Part shown: positions 15,165 to 22,944 of the stretch, piece after piece
Position numbering within the stretch: position 1 is the stretch's first letter
How the letters are laid out: every line of letters begins with the position of its first letter
Assembly: GCA_021848375.1 (NCBI GenBank)
Contig: JAJZUR010000003.1
Coordinates: 1-30,327, forward strand
Length of the DNA stretch: 30,327 nt
Reading direction: 5' to 3'
From: Pseudomonadota bacterium
GTDB lineage: Bacteria; Pseudomonadota; Gammaproteobacteria; UBA6186; Azoamicaceae
Notes under the pieces: model-generated
The model's database searches: none
What the model was told of the DNA's origin: nothing
Seen by the model: the letters and a program-made list of their open reading frames with translations, nothing else
Translations under genes and position numbers: made by a program

Positions 15165-15227
15165 GTCTTACCCTATCCTTCTTAGCTTTATGCCTTACTT
15201 TAAAAAAAGTTACAGCACTCTAACTTA

Positions 15228-15255
15228 ATACTAGTCTTCTGTTGAAAAATGTCGA
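15228..15255 (-). promoter_or_regulatory. pilM operon promoter
   Basis: On the minus strand a good -35 TCGACA (15255-15250) is followed after 16 bases by TAGTAT (15233-15228). Transcription would start near 15221, giving a leader of about 57 bases before pilM. This is a sequence prediction only. Confidence 0.5.
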
Positions 15256-15286
15256 GCATTCTAGGTGGCGTAGATCATTTTAGGTT

Positions 15287-15295
15287 TGGTATTAT
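15287..15295 (+). promoter_or_regulatory. extended -10 element for mrcA
   Basis: TGGTATTAT fits an extended -10 (TGnTATAAT) with five of six core bases. The predicted start is near 15302, 27 bases before the mrcA ATG. I see no clear -35, as is usual for extended -10 promoters. Confidence 0.45.
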
Positions 15296-15328
15296 ACTTC
15301 GAAGGTAAAAGCCTATTTATTTAATTAT

Positions 15329-17677
15329 ATGGATAACTTAATGGGTGTTGTATTTCGAATCATCAAACGCTCGGCTCTCGGCATCTTCGCCCTACTCGTG
15401 ATTATGGGGATCTTGGCGGTACTCTATCTGGAATCTACTTTACCTTCTGTCGACCTACTAAAAGACATGCGTTTGAAAGTACCCTTAAAGGTTTATTCCA
15501 ACGACGGTAAATTAATTGGAGAATTTGGTGAAGAGCTGCGTACCCCTATTACACTTAATCAAGTTCCGAAAGGCCTCATTAACGCAGTATTGGCCACAGA
15601 AGATCGCCGTTTTTACGAACATCCTGGAGTAGATTTTAGAGGTCTTTTGCGCGCATCAGTTATTTTACTCACAAATTCTCACATTAAGCAAGGCGGCAGC
15701 ACCATTACCATGCAGGTTGCCAGAAACTTTTTCTTGACCCGCAAAAAAACGTTTACGCGCAAACTTTCTGAAATCTTATTGGCACTCAAAATTGAAAAAG
15801 AGCTGACCAAGGATGAAATTTTAGAGCTTTATCTCAACAAAATATATTTTGGAAAACGGGCTTATGGGGTCGCAGCTGCCGCAGAAGTTTATTATGGAAC
15901 CACGGTCGATAAGTTAACATTAGATCAAGTCGCTATGCTAGCCGGTCTACCGCAAGCGCCTTCGAATATTAACCCTTTGCATGATCCAGACGCTGCGTAT
16001 AAACGGCGAAAACATGTCTTAGAACGAATGCTCTCCTATGAATTTATCACAGACGCACAATACAAAGCAGCTGTCGATGCCCCTTTGCCAACGAAATATC
16101 ACAATCGCACCGTAGAATTCGAAGCGCCTTACGTAGCAGAAATGGTGCGTCAAGATCTTTATGCCCGTTATGGGGAAGCAATTTATGCGTTGGGTTACGA
16201 AGTCTACACAACCATTGACAGCCAACAACAAGCTTATGCCAATCAAGCCCTAAAGAGAGCTTTATTAGAATATGATCAACGACATGGTTATCGTAAACCT
16301 AAGTTCCATTTTAAATTGTCACGTCATAAAACCCCCGAACAAGAAATAGAAAACTGGAGTAATGAATTAAAAGAGATCCCCGCTTATGGACGTTTATTAC
16401 CCGGCGTTGTCATGAAAATAAAAGAAACACAAATCTCTGTTTTACTACAAGATGGACGCTATATTGAAATACCATGGGCAGGACTTTCTTGGGCAAGACC
16501 TCAGTTAAAATGGCCGCGCGTTGGCGCTTCTCCTAAAACAGCTGCTGATGTTGTTAGAATTGGAGATGTTATCTATACAGAAGAAACCCCAGATCAATCC
16601 TGGAAAATGGTCCAGATCCCTGAAGTTGGTGGAGCTTTGGTAGCGTTAGAACCGGATACTGGGTCTATTTTAGCTTTGGTGGGTGGATTTGATTACAATC
16701 TTAGTAGTTTTAATCGTGCTGTACAGGCAGAAAGACAACCAGGTTCAAATTTCAAACCATTCCTGTACGCAGCAGCACTAGCAGAAGGTTATACGCTAGC
16801 CAGTGTGATCAGCGACTCTCCCGTGGTTTACACTGATCCTGTCACCGGCGTTACTTGGCGTCCACATAACGATAAATTTAAATCATACGGTCCCACCCGT
16901 ATGCGGGCTAGTTTAATGCGTTCACAAAATATGGTCACCATTCGTTTATTACAATCGGTTGGGTTACAAAAATTTATTGAATATGCAAATAATTATGGGT
17001 TTAATCGCAAATTGCCTAATTTTTTATCGGTAGCACTTGGCGCCGCTGAATTAACGCCGCTTGAGATCGCCAATGGATATTGTACCTTTGCCAATGGCGG
17101 CAATCGTGTCAAAGCGAATTTAATCAAAAAAATTAAAGACTATCAAGGCAATTTAATTTATGAAGCCCCTGCCCCCACTTCGGAACCTACCATTGGCCCG
17201 CAGATTGCATTTTTAATTACCTCCGCGCTACAAGATGCCATTCAAGGCGGAACAGGTCGGCGCGCCAAACAATTGGGACGTAAAGATCTTGCTGGAAAAA
17301 CGGGTTCTACCAACGATTGGATGGATGCGTGGTATTCTGGTTATAACCGAGATGTTGTGGTAACCGCTTATGTAGGCTTTGATGAACCGCGTACCTTGAA
17401 AGAATATGGTGCAATCGCTGCACTTCCAATGTGGATGTATTTTATGGAAGCAGCATTAAAGGATAAACCGGAACATACATTAGAACCACCACCCGGTATC
17501 GTTTCTGTCAAAATAGATCCGGTAACGGGCCTTTTGGCAAGAGAAGATCAACTCGATGCAATCCAAGAATATTTTATTGAAAATACGGTACCACAAACAA
17601 CGAGTGCTTATTCAGGAAGTGCGGAAAGTAGTGCAGAAGGTCATGGTGGCCGCAGTGGCGTAGAAGCGTTGTTTTGA
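15329..17677 (+). CDS. mrcA: penicillin-binding protein 1A, bifunctional class A
   Basis: PBP1a polymerises lipid II and crosslinks peptidoglycan on the outer face of the inner membrane. It has 782 residues: a helix at about 14-34, a GT51 glycosyltransferase domain with catalytic Glu91 in ATEDRRFYEHPG, then GGSTITMQ and the LELYLNKIYFG motif, an OB-like insertion (about 310-430), and the transpeptidase with SxxK at Ser473 (SNFK), SxN at Ser532 (SQN) and KTG at Lys657. All catalytic motifs are intact. The ATG lacks a strong ribosome-binding site; an alternative ATG lies four codons later. Divergence from pilM is conserved in gammaproteobacteria, where the gene is also called ponA. Confidence 0.96.
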   Translation: MDNLMGVVFRIIKRSALGIFALLVIMGILAVLYLESTLPSVDLLKDMRLKVPLKVYSNDGKLIGEFGEELRTPITLNQVPKGLINAVLATEDRRFYEHPGVDFRGLLRASVILLTNSHIKQGGSTITMQVARNFFLTRKKTFTRKLSEILLALKIEKELTKDEILELYLNKIYFGKRAYGVAAAAEVYYGTTVDKLTLDQVAMLAGLPQAPSNINPLHDPDAAYKRRKHVLERMLSYEFITDAQYKAAVDAPLPTKYHNRTVEFEAPYVAEMVRQDLYARYGEAIYALGYEVYTTIDSQQQAYANQALKRALLEYDQRHGYRKPKFHFKLSRHKTPEQEIENWSNELKEIPAYGRLLPGVVMKIKETQISVLLQDGRYIEIPWAGLSWARPQLKWPRVGASPKTAADVVRIGDVIYTEETPDQSWKMVQIPEVGGALVALEPDTGSILALVGGFDYNLSSFNRAVQAERQPGSNFKPFLYAAALAEGYTLASVISDSPVVYTDPVTGVTWRPHNDKFKSYGPTRMRASLMRSQNMVTIRLLQSVGLQKFIEYANNYGFNRKLPNFLSVALGAAELTPLEIANGYCTFANGGNRVKANLIKKIKDYQGNLIYEAPAPTSEPTIGPQIAFLITSALQDAIQGGTGRRAKQLGRKDLAGKTGSTNDWMDAWYSGYNRDVVVTAYVGFDEPRTLKEYGAIAALPMWMYFMEAALKDKPEHTLEPPPGIVSVKIDPVTGLLAREDQLDAIQEYFIENTVPQTTSAYSGSAESSAEGHGGRSGVEALF

Positions 17678-17686
17678 TACCACATA

Positions 17687-18916
17687 TTACCACAAAAATC
17701 CCAAGAGCCACAAAGGCAAGCTTCCATCCGTAAAAGAGAGAATGTTGTCAGCTAATACATAGCTATTAGATATGGATTTAATTTGGCGTTTGTTTTTGCT
17801 TTTCCCCCCCACCTCAAATATCAAGCGATCATTTAAACAAAAATCACCCATGGCAGGAGCAGTGAGTTTTCCTTTTAATGATAAACAATTAGCAACAAAT
17901 GTTTCTCTTATTGTGCCTATTGCTGGATTTGTGCTGAACGCATATGCAAAATTAGTATTGTTTAATAGAATTTTTTGAGGTTTTTGGAAATCCTTATGAG
18001 ATTTGTTCATAGAATATAAATTTATAAGCACCTCACTTTCATTTAGATAATATAGATATTTTTTTAGAACATTGTCATTTGCAATTCCTAGATTTTTCGA
18101 TAATTCAGATATATTAGGCGTAAAAGGGCATTTATCTGCTATATGTTTTAATAAAGCCTTAATATTATGTTTGCTTATATTATCAATATCGTTATGTACA
18201 CTCGGCAAATCAGAATCAATTGTACTGTTGATTGAATTTATTAAGCTTTGATAATATAATGATGCCGCAGAGTAATTATCTTTAGAAATAAAATAACCTT
18301 CTTTTAAATAAAGATGAAATAATTCAATTAAATCCAATTTTTCTTTATTGAATATTTTGACGATGTTTCTCGTTATTTCTTCGCACGAATCTATAATTTC
18401 GGTTAGGGAATGTAATTCTAAGCTTAAGTTATAATTTTTATTTACATATTCTCTAAAACTAAGACCCTGTGCATGCAGCATTACATGTCTTCTACTTAGA
18501 TCTGCAGAAGCATAATCTAAATTTAATGAAGAAGAACCCGAGACAACTAAATGAAGGTGTGGAAATGAATCTAAAATAGTTTTAACTTCGGCTTGCCAAT
18601 TGGTGTATTTATGTATTTCGTCAATGGCTAGGTAAACACCACTTCTTTTATAATATTCATGTGCTAATTCTGCTAAGGAAACCGTTAATAAGGTACTATC
18701 TGCTGATACATAAAATACTTTATGGCCTTCGATTTGTTTTTTTAGCAGATATTGTTGAATTAAAGTAGATTTTCCTATACCTCGTGCGCCTTTTAAAATA
18801 ACTACATTTTTGTTAGGGGGGTTTAAATACTGAAGAAGGCCAGAGCGAACATAAGTGTAATTATTCACTTCTGCTATGAGATCGGTGGATATTTCCATAA
18901 GCCTTTGATAAGACAT
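17687..18916 (-). CDS. AAA_14/DUF4143-type ATPase
   Basis: This 409-residue protein has an N-terminal P-loop ATPase of the AAA_14 type: Walker A GARGIGKST (about 42-50), Walker B YLAIDEIHKY (about 95-104) and a sensor-like LVVSGSSS. A middle winged-helix-like region (about 270-320) and a C-terminal region with a NDRLIFEVGGK stretch, like the degenerate nuclease part of DUF4143 proteins, follow. The Phe-Glu-Val-Gly-Gly-Lys order keeps an E-x-x-x-K, but catalysis is uncertain. These proteins occur in mobile or defence contexts without an agreed function. GGAG lies 8 bases before the ATG. The gene is visibly more AT-rich than pil/mrcA, suggesting transfer, and ends 9 bases from convergent mrcA. 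Confidence 0.82.
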   Translation of the reverse strand: MSYQRLMEISTDLIAEVNNYTYVRSGLLQYLNPPNKNVVILKGARGIGKSTLIQQYLLKKQIEGHKVFYVSADSTLLTVSLAELAHEYYKRSGVYLAIDEIHKYTNWQAEVKTILDSFPHLHLVVSGSSSLNLDYASADLSRRHVMLHAQGLSFREYVNKNYNLSLELHSLTEIIDSCEEITRNIVKIFNKEKLDLIELFHLYLKEGYFISKDNYSAASLYYQSLINSINSTIDSDLPSVHNDIDNISKHNIKALLKHIADKCPFTPNISELSKNLGIANDNVLKKYLYYLNESEVLINLYSMNKSHKDFQKPQKILLNNTNFAYAFSTNPAIGTIRETFVANCLSLKGKLTAPAMGDFCLNDRLIFEVGGKSKNKRQIKSISNSYVLADNILSFTDGSLPLWLLGFLW

Positions 18917-18961
18917 ATTTTTTGCTCCATTAATACCATCTATTAGACCATTTAATTTTAA

Positions 18962-18990
18962 ATTTTACCACTTATGGATGGTAATTTCAA
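18962..18990 (-). promoter_or_regulatory. promoter of the AAA ATPase gene with an embedded palindrome
   Basis: On the minus strand TTGAAA (18990-18985), a 17-base spacer and TAAAAT (18967-18962) form a near-consensus sigma-70 promoter. The start would be near 18955, about 39 bases upstream of the ATG. The spacer carries the inverted repeat TTACCA-N8-TGGTAA (18965-18984), exactly where a repressor would block RNA polymerase. Confidence 0.6.
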
Positions 18991-19064
18991 GAAACTATTA
19001 TTTAATTAGATCATTTGCAAGGAACCCAGCATTTATAGTCTGATTTTATAACCAGTAAAATTAA

Positions 19065-19967
19065 TTATAGGCCGCTCATAAATTCCTTTATTGTTTTTTT
19101 TAGATGGGGGTTATCACATTTCGTTTTAGCCCACACATCTCCTTCAGCTTTAAGTCTATCGAATATCGATAGCAAGGTAAATTGTGCTGAAGATATAACT
19201 GTCTTACCCAGTTCTTCCCAGGTGATAGGGGTTGCAACTGGAGCAGTTTCAAGCGCCCGAAGAGAATAAGGAAGCACTGCATTTAATCCGTAGGCATTTC
19301 TCGCATAATCAATAAAGACTTTATTCCCTCTTTTCTCTTTAGATTGAACAATCGTCATTTCCTGTGGGTATTTCTTAACCAAATAGTTTGCCATATTTTT
19401 GGCAAAATCATGAATAATATCAAATGTAATTTTTTCTTGGATGGGAATAAGCACATGTATACCTCGCGAACCTGTGGTTTTAAGCAAAACTTTAATACTC
19501 AAGTCATCTAACAAGATTTTAATCTTTTCTGCAACCCGGATAACCTTTTCAAAATCATGATCGGTTGGATCGAGATCTAAAATCATCGTATCCGGAAAAT
19601 GAATATGGCTAGTCTTTGAAAGCCCACCATGAAAAACGATGGTATTTAAATTGGCCAAATAGGCAAGATCTGCTTTTTTACTAAGAACGACATAGCGCAT
19701 GGATTCAGATTGCATTGGCAATTCCACCGTCTTTAGCCAAGGCGGCATAAAATCTGCATGTTTTTGAATAAAGCCCTTGGAATGAATTCCGGTTGGATAG
19801 CGTTCAAGCGTCACCGCCCTATTTTTCGCATATTTTAAAAAAAATGGGGCTACTGTTAAGTAATATTCAATAACTTGTGATTTAGTAATTCCTGACTTTG
19901 GAAATAATACTTTATCCAGATGCGTCAATGTAATCCTTTGGCCATTCATAACCTGATCTTCTTTCAT
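19065..19967 (-). CDS. ligD: stand-alone LigD polymerase (POL/primase-like) domain protein
   Basis: This is a 300-residue archaeo-eukaryotic primase-type polymerase that fills or extends ends during non-homologous end joining. It covers the whole LigD POL domain: LTHLDKVLFPKSGITK (13-28), the metal-binding LDLDP (about 130-134), TGSRGIHVLIPI (about 164-175), and KVFIDYARN with PYSLRA further on, the third acidic residue being the Asp of FIDY. No ligase or phosphoesterase is fused to it. An AAGGA ribosome-binding site lies in the end of the upstream phosphoesterase gene and the ATG follows that stop by 3 bases, so the two are cotranslated. Domain identity is certain; partners are inferred. Confidence 0.93.
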   Translation of the reverse strand: MKEDQVMNGQRITLTHLDKVLFPKSGITKSQVIEYYLTVAPFFLKYAKNRAVTLERYPTGIHSKGFIQKHADFMPPWLKTVELPMQSESMRYVVLSKKADLAYLANLNTIVFHGGLSKTSHIHFPDTMILDLDPTDHDFEKVIRVAEKIKILLDDLSIKVLLKTTGSRGIHVLIPIQEKITFDIIHDFAKNMANYLVKKYPQEMTIVQSKEKRGNKVFIDYARNAYGLNAVLPYSLRALETAPVATPITWEELGKTVISSAQFTLLSIFDRLKAEGDVWAKTKCDNPHLKKTIKEFMSGL

Positions 19968-19970
19968 TCT

Positions 19971-20483
19971 TTATTCCTTGCCTTCATCTTTTATTCTGAT
20001 TAAAAGCCAAGAGCCTTCTTTAGCAGTTGCAAATTTTTGTAGGATAAAACTGACGTTGGTTAACCTTTTTCCATGTAAGCGCACCAGTATATGACCATCT
20101 TTTAAGGCTTGTTTCATGGTTCTTGCCTTATTATTCTTATTAACGGTTATATTTTCATAATACCCTTTATCCCAGATAATGACTTTGCCTCCCCCATATT
20201 CGCCTTTCGGAATAGTTCCAGAAAAATGAGCGTATTCTAATGGGTGATCTTCAGTTGCAATGGCTAAATGTTTTGCTTTATAGGATTCCGGCATACCTTT
20301 TGGCACCGCCCAGGACTTTAAAACCCCGCCTACCTCTAAACGAAAATCATAATGTAAATGAGAAGCGTGGTGTTCCTGAATAACAAACACGGGCTTTTGG
20401 TTTTTTGGATATAGTTTTTTATTATTACCAGCGGGTTCAGGTGTTAAACCAAAGTTTCTTTTTTTAAGATACTTTTCAAGCAC
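19971..20483 (-). CDS. stand-alone LigD 3'-phosphoesterase (PE) domain protein
   Basis: This 170-residue enzyme trims 3'-phosphates and 3'-ribonucleotides from DNA ends before joining. It matches the LigD PE domain along its length. HHASHLHYDFRLE (about 38-50) and EDHPLEYAHFSG (about 78-89) carry the His/Asp metal ligands, and IPKGEYGGGKVIIWDKG follows. The N-terminal L-KY-KRNF segment is also typical of LigD N-termini. The start is GTG (20481-20483) with AAGGA 6 bases upstream. Two stem-loops separate it from the basic-protein gene upstream. It is followed by the polymerase gene after 3 bases. Confidence 0.93.
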   Translation of the reverse strand: MLEKYLKKRNFGLTPEPAGNNKKLYPKNQKPVFVIQEHHASHLHYDFRLEVGGVLKSWAVPKGMPESYKAKHLAIATEDHPLEYAHFSGTIPKGEYGGGKVIIWDKGYYENITVNKNNKARTMKQALKDGHILVRLHGKRLTNVSFILQKFATAKEGSWLLIRIKDEGKE

Positions 20484-20497
20484 AAAATTCCTTTTTT

Positions 20498-20513
20498 CAG
20501 ATTATGGAATCTG
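20498..20513. repeat. small stem-loop upstream of the phosphoesterase gene
   Basis: CAGATT (20498-20503) and AATCTG (20508-20513) form a perfect 6-bp stem with a 4-base loop. It lies immediately before the AAGGA ribosome-binding site of the phosphoesterase, so it could modulate translation. Confidence 0.5.
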
Positions 20514-20528
20514 CTTTATCGCTTTTTC

Positions 20529-20564
20529 CAGTATAGGAAACTGGTTAAAGAGTTTCCTATACTG
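20529..20564. repeat. perfect 14-bp inverted repeat
   Basis: CAGTATAGGAAACT (20529-20542) and AGTTTCCTATACTG (20551-20564) enclose an 8-base loop, 12 bases after the stop of the basic protein. On the minus (gene) strand it is followed by GGAAAAAG, not a T-run. On the plus strand it is followed by TTTTCT. It is therefore not a clean terminator for the upstream gene and may be an RNA-processing or regulatory hairpin. Confidence 0.75.
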
Positions 20565-20576
20565 TTTTCTGCTCGT

Positions 20577-20831
20577 TTAAGCGAACGCATGTTTCTTAAG
20601 CGTCGCACTTTTTCGAACTTTTCTTCGTTTTTCCAGGGTTTTTGATCGCTTGGGGCGCATTCGATGGACCTTTTTTTCAATAGAAGATATGCCCTTTTCC
20701 ACCTTCTTTAATCCTTTGTCTGCCAAACCTTTTATTTTTCTTTTTAAACTTTTGGTTTTAGTCGCAAGTTTTTTGGGTAAAGTGGAGCCCTTTATTTTCT
20801 GGATTGCACGCTTTGATTTTAAAGTTGCCAT
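20577..20831 (-). CDS. small histone-H1-like basic protein
   Basis: This 84-residue protein starts MATLKSKRAIQKIK and is about 40% Lys/Arg with almost no acidic residues. Its low-complexity K/A/S/T-rich composition is that of bacterial H1-like nucleoid proteins, although no specific family is recognised. An AAGGAG site stands 6 bases before the chosen ATG (20829-20831); a second ATG directly upstream is too close to it. It has its own promoter (TATAAT at 20862-20867) with a palindrome over the -35. It lies between the separate ligase and phosphoesterase genes, so a DNA-bridging or chromatin role in end joining is a reasonable guess, not a demonstrated one. A ribosome-associated role is an alternative. 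Confidence 0.7.
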   Translation of the reverse strand: MATLKSKRAIQKIKGSTLPKKLATKTKSLKRKIKGLADKGLKKVEKGISSIEKKVHRMRPKRSKTLEKRRKVRKSATLKKHAFA

Positions 20832-20861
20832 CATCAGCTCCTTAAAATAAATTTGCATTTA

Positions 20862-20895
20862 ATTATACTAACATAAAAGGTTTGCAAATTGCAAA
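20862..20895 (-). promoter_or_regulatory. promoter of the basic-protein gene with a perfect palindrome
   Basis: On the minus strand a consensus TATAAT (20867-20862) predicts a start near 20855. A perfect odd palindrome TTTGCAA-A-TTGCAAA (20881-20895) sits at about -27 to -41, covering the -35 region, where only a weak TTTGCA -35 can be seen. The site could serve a repressor, or an activator compensating for the weak -35. Confidence 0.55.
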
Positions 20896-20924
20896 TACTA
20901 AAAATTTTCAAAACTAAATGATAT

Positions 20925-21941
20925 TTATTCCATTTCCCGTCTTACTTCTTTTGGATCCTTATCTGTTCTTAACCCTTGAAAAGTTGGGTGCCTAAGTTTT
21001 CCGTCTTTCGTCCACTCCGTAAACTTAACCTCTGCAATAAGCGTTGGTTTAACCCAAATAGCATGATGTTCGGATATAGGTTCGGTAAAGGGTGACGTAC
21101 TGATTTCTAATTTTTTTAATGCTCCATATAATTCCTTTAACGTCACTGCAGTATAACCACTGCCTACTTTACCAGCATATTTGAGTTGCCCATTTTGATA
21201 ATAACCTATCAATAAAGCCCCAAAGCCAATCCTCGCTCCTTTTGGTAAGGTAAACCCCCCAATAACAAATTCTTGTTGATAGCCGCATTTAAATTTTAAC
21301 CAATTGGAACTGCGATTATGCTCATAGATAGAATTTATGCGCTTTGCCATCACCCCTTCCCACCCGTTTTGGCATGCCGTTTGATAGAACTTTATTCCAT
21401 CTCCTAAAATATGCTGACTATAACGAATGAATTCTTTATATTGAAGGCTTTTTAATAACAATTCCTTTCTTTGAATAAGCGGAATTTTTTCTAAATAGAA
21501 CCCATCCAAATATAAAATATCAAAAGCATAAAAATATACTGGGATTTCACTGACAAGGTCCCGGTTTTTATTGATATGCATTCTTTGTTGTAAGGCAGAA
21601 AAACTAGTTATCTTATCCCTGAAAGCGACAATTTCTCCATCAACAATAAATTGACTGGTTTTTTCATTTAGAAATTCCTGTAAAAGTTCGGGATAATTTT
21701 TCCGAATATCTAATTGATTTCTGCTAAGAATTTTAACTGAATTTCCATCTTTGAAAACCAAACCGCGAATACCGTCATATTTACATTCAAAAAGCCACTC
21801 TTTATTTGAAAATCGCTCTTTGGTAAGCGTGGCCAGCATAGGGGGAAGCCAAGTTATTTTTCCGGGTTTTAATAATTTTTGGTGATTCTTAAGGGTTAAC
21901 AACAATTGATGAGAGGGATCTATCCCATGTAAGATACTCAT
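20925..21941 (-). CDS. ligD: ATP-dependent DNA ligase, LigD ligase-domain type
   Basis: This 338-residue ligase seals breaks using ATP. Motif I ECKYDGIRG places the AMP-accepting Lys at 54. Motifs III (VDGEIVAF), IV (EGVMAKR) and V (WLKFKC) follow, then the OB-fold domain. The ending KDPKEVRREM is typical of the LIG domain of LigD rather than of LigB or LigC. No phosphoesterase or polymerase is fused. A GGGG site precedes the ATG. It begins 27 bases after the mdh stop and may be partly cotranscribed with maeB-mdh. The basic protein, phosphoesterase and polymerase genes follow on the same strand. No Ku gene was found here. Confidence 0.94.
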   Translation of the reverse strand: MSILHGIDPSHQLLLTLKNHQKLLKPGKITWLPPMLATLTKERFSNKEWLFECKYDGIRGLVFKDGNSVKILSRNQLDIRKNYPELLQEFLNEKTSQFIVDGEIVAFRDKITSFSALQQRMHINKNRDLVSEIPVYFYAFDILYLDGFYLEKIPLIQRKELLLKSLQYKEFIRYSQHILGDGIKFYQTACQNGWEGVMAKRINSIYEHNRSSNWLKFKCGYQQEFVIGGFTLPKGARIGFGALLIGYYQNGQLKYAGKVGSGYTAVTLKELYGALKKLEISTSPFTEPISEHHAIWVKPTLIAEVKFTEWTKDGKLRHPTFQGLRTDKDPKEVRREME

Positions 21942-21968
21942 TTTTTGTCCCCATAAAACTCTCTCAAA

Positions 21969-22928
21969 TTATAATGATAGACGCTGCACTGCTGTGTTAA
22001 GCTCTATAACAGCATCAATAGAAATTTGAAGGTTAGCTTTTTCGGATTCTGTTAAGTCTACCTCAATAATATCTTCGACGCCATTTGCACCAATTTTAAC
22101 TGGAACGCCGACAAATAGAGGTTCTTTTATGCCATATTGACCCGGTTTTAATTTAGCGGCACAAGGTAATATACGTTTTTTATCAAGTAGATAGGATTCG
22201 GCCATTGCAATTGCAGAAGTTGCGGGCGCATAAAAAGCGGAACCCGTTTTTAAAAGGTTAACAATTTCACCGCCTCCTTTGCGAGTACGATCAACAATTT
22301 CATTTAAGCGTTCGCGTGTGATTTTTTTCTCAGCAACTAGCTTTTCGAGTGTAACGCCTGCGATATTGCTTAAACCCGTTAACGGCACCATGCTATCGCC
22401 ATGTCCACCCAAAACATAAGCTTCAACGGACTGAACGGATACTTGAAATTCAGCTGCTAAAAAAGTTCTAAAACGTGAGGAATCTAAAACACCCGCCATT
22501 CCGACAATTCGATTATCGGGCACCCCTGAAAAATCGTGCAATAAACGAACCATAATATCGAGCGGATTGGTGATACAAATGATAAAAGCATTGGGACAAT
22601 ATTGTTTAATGCCGGCACCTACCGCTTTCATTACTTTGGCATTAATTTCTAAGAGATCATCGCGACTCATGCCAGGTTTTCTGGCGATACCCGCCGTCAC
22701 AATCGCAATATCCGCATTCGCGATATCTTTATAATCATTGGTACCGATGACGTTACCAGCAAAACCTTCCATCGGCCCACATTGCGCTAAATCCAGCGCT
22801 TTACCTTGCGGGATCCCTTCTGCAATATCGTAGAGGACAACATCACCTAATTTTTTTAAGAGCGCTAAATGAGCGAGTGTTCCCCCAATATTCCCTGCTC
22901 CAATTAAAGCAATTTTATGCTTTGCCAT
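21969..22928 (-). CDS. mdh: malate dehydrogenase (LDH-like type)
   Basis: Mdh interconverts malate and oxaloacetate with NAD in the TCA cycle. The protein has 319 residues, with a Rossmann GAGNIGG (11-17), the substrate loop ARKPGMSRDDLL (two Arg, pointing to malate rather than lactate), ITNPLD, and catalytic His in GGHGDSMVPL. It belongs to the LDH-like MDH group (type 3) common in alphaproteobacteria and some Legionellales, not the E. coli dimer type. GGAGG precedes the ATG. It lies 16 bases after the malic enzyme, giving a malate-centred operon. Confidence 0.95.
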   Translation of the reverse strand: MAKHKIALIGAGNIGGTLAHLALLKKLGDVVLYDIAEGIPQGKALDLAQCGPMEGFAGNVIGTNDYKDIANADIAIVTAGIARKPGMSRDDLLEINAKVMKAVGAGIKQYCPNAFIICITNPLDIMVRLLHDFSGVPDNRIVGMAGVLDSSRFRTFLAAEFQVSVQSVEAYVLGGHGDSMVPLTGLSNIAGVTLEKLVAEKKITRERLNEIVDRTRKGGGEIVNLLKTGSAFYAPATSAIAMAESYLLDKKRILPCAAKLKPGQYGIKEPLFVGVPVKIGANGVEDIIEVDLTESEKANLQISIDAVIELNTAVQRLSL

Positions 22929-22944
22929 GCGATTTCCCTCCCGG

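Noticed and set aside
17687..18916. Plus-strand open frame at 17772-17978 as a gene
   Set aside because: It lies wholly within the ATPase gene on the other strand and has no ribosome-binding site.
20529..20564. The 14-bp inverted repeat as a plain terminator of the basic-protein gene
   Set aside because: The transcribed strand has no T-run after the stem; T residues follow only on the opposite strand, where no gene ends.
20577..20831. The basic protein as a Ku homologue
   Set aside because: Ku is about 270 residues with a beta-barrel core; this is 84 residues of low-complexity basic sequence.
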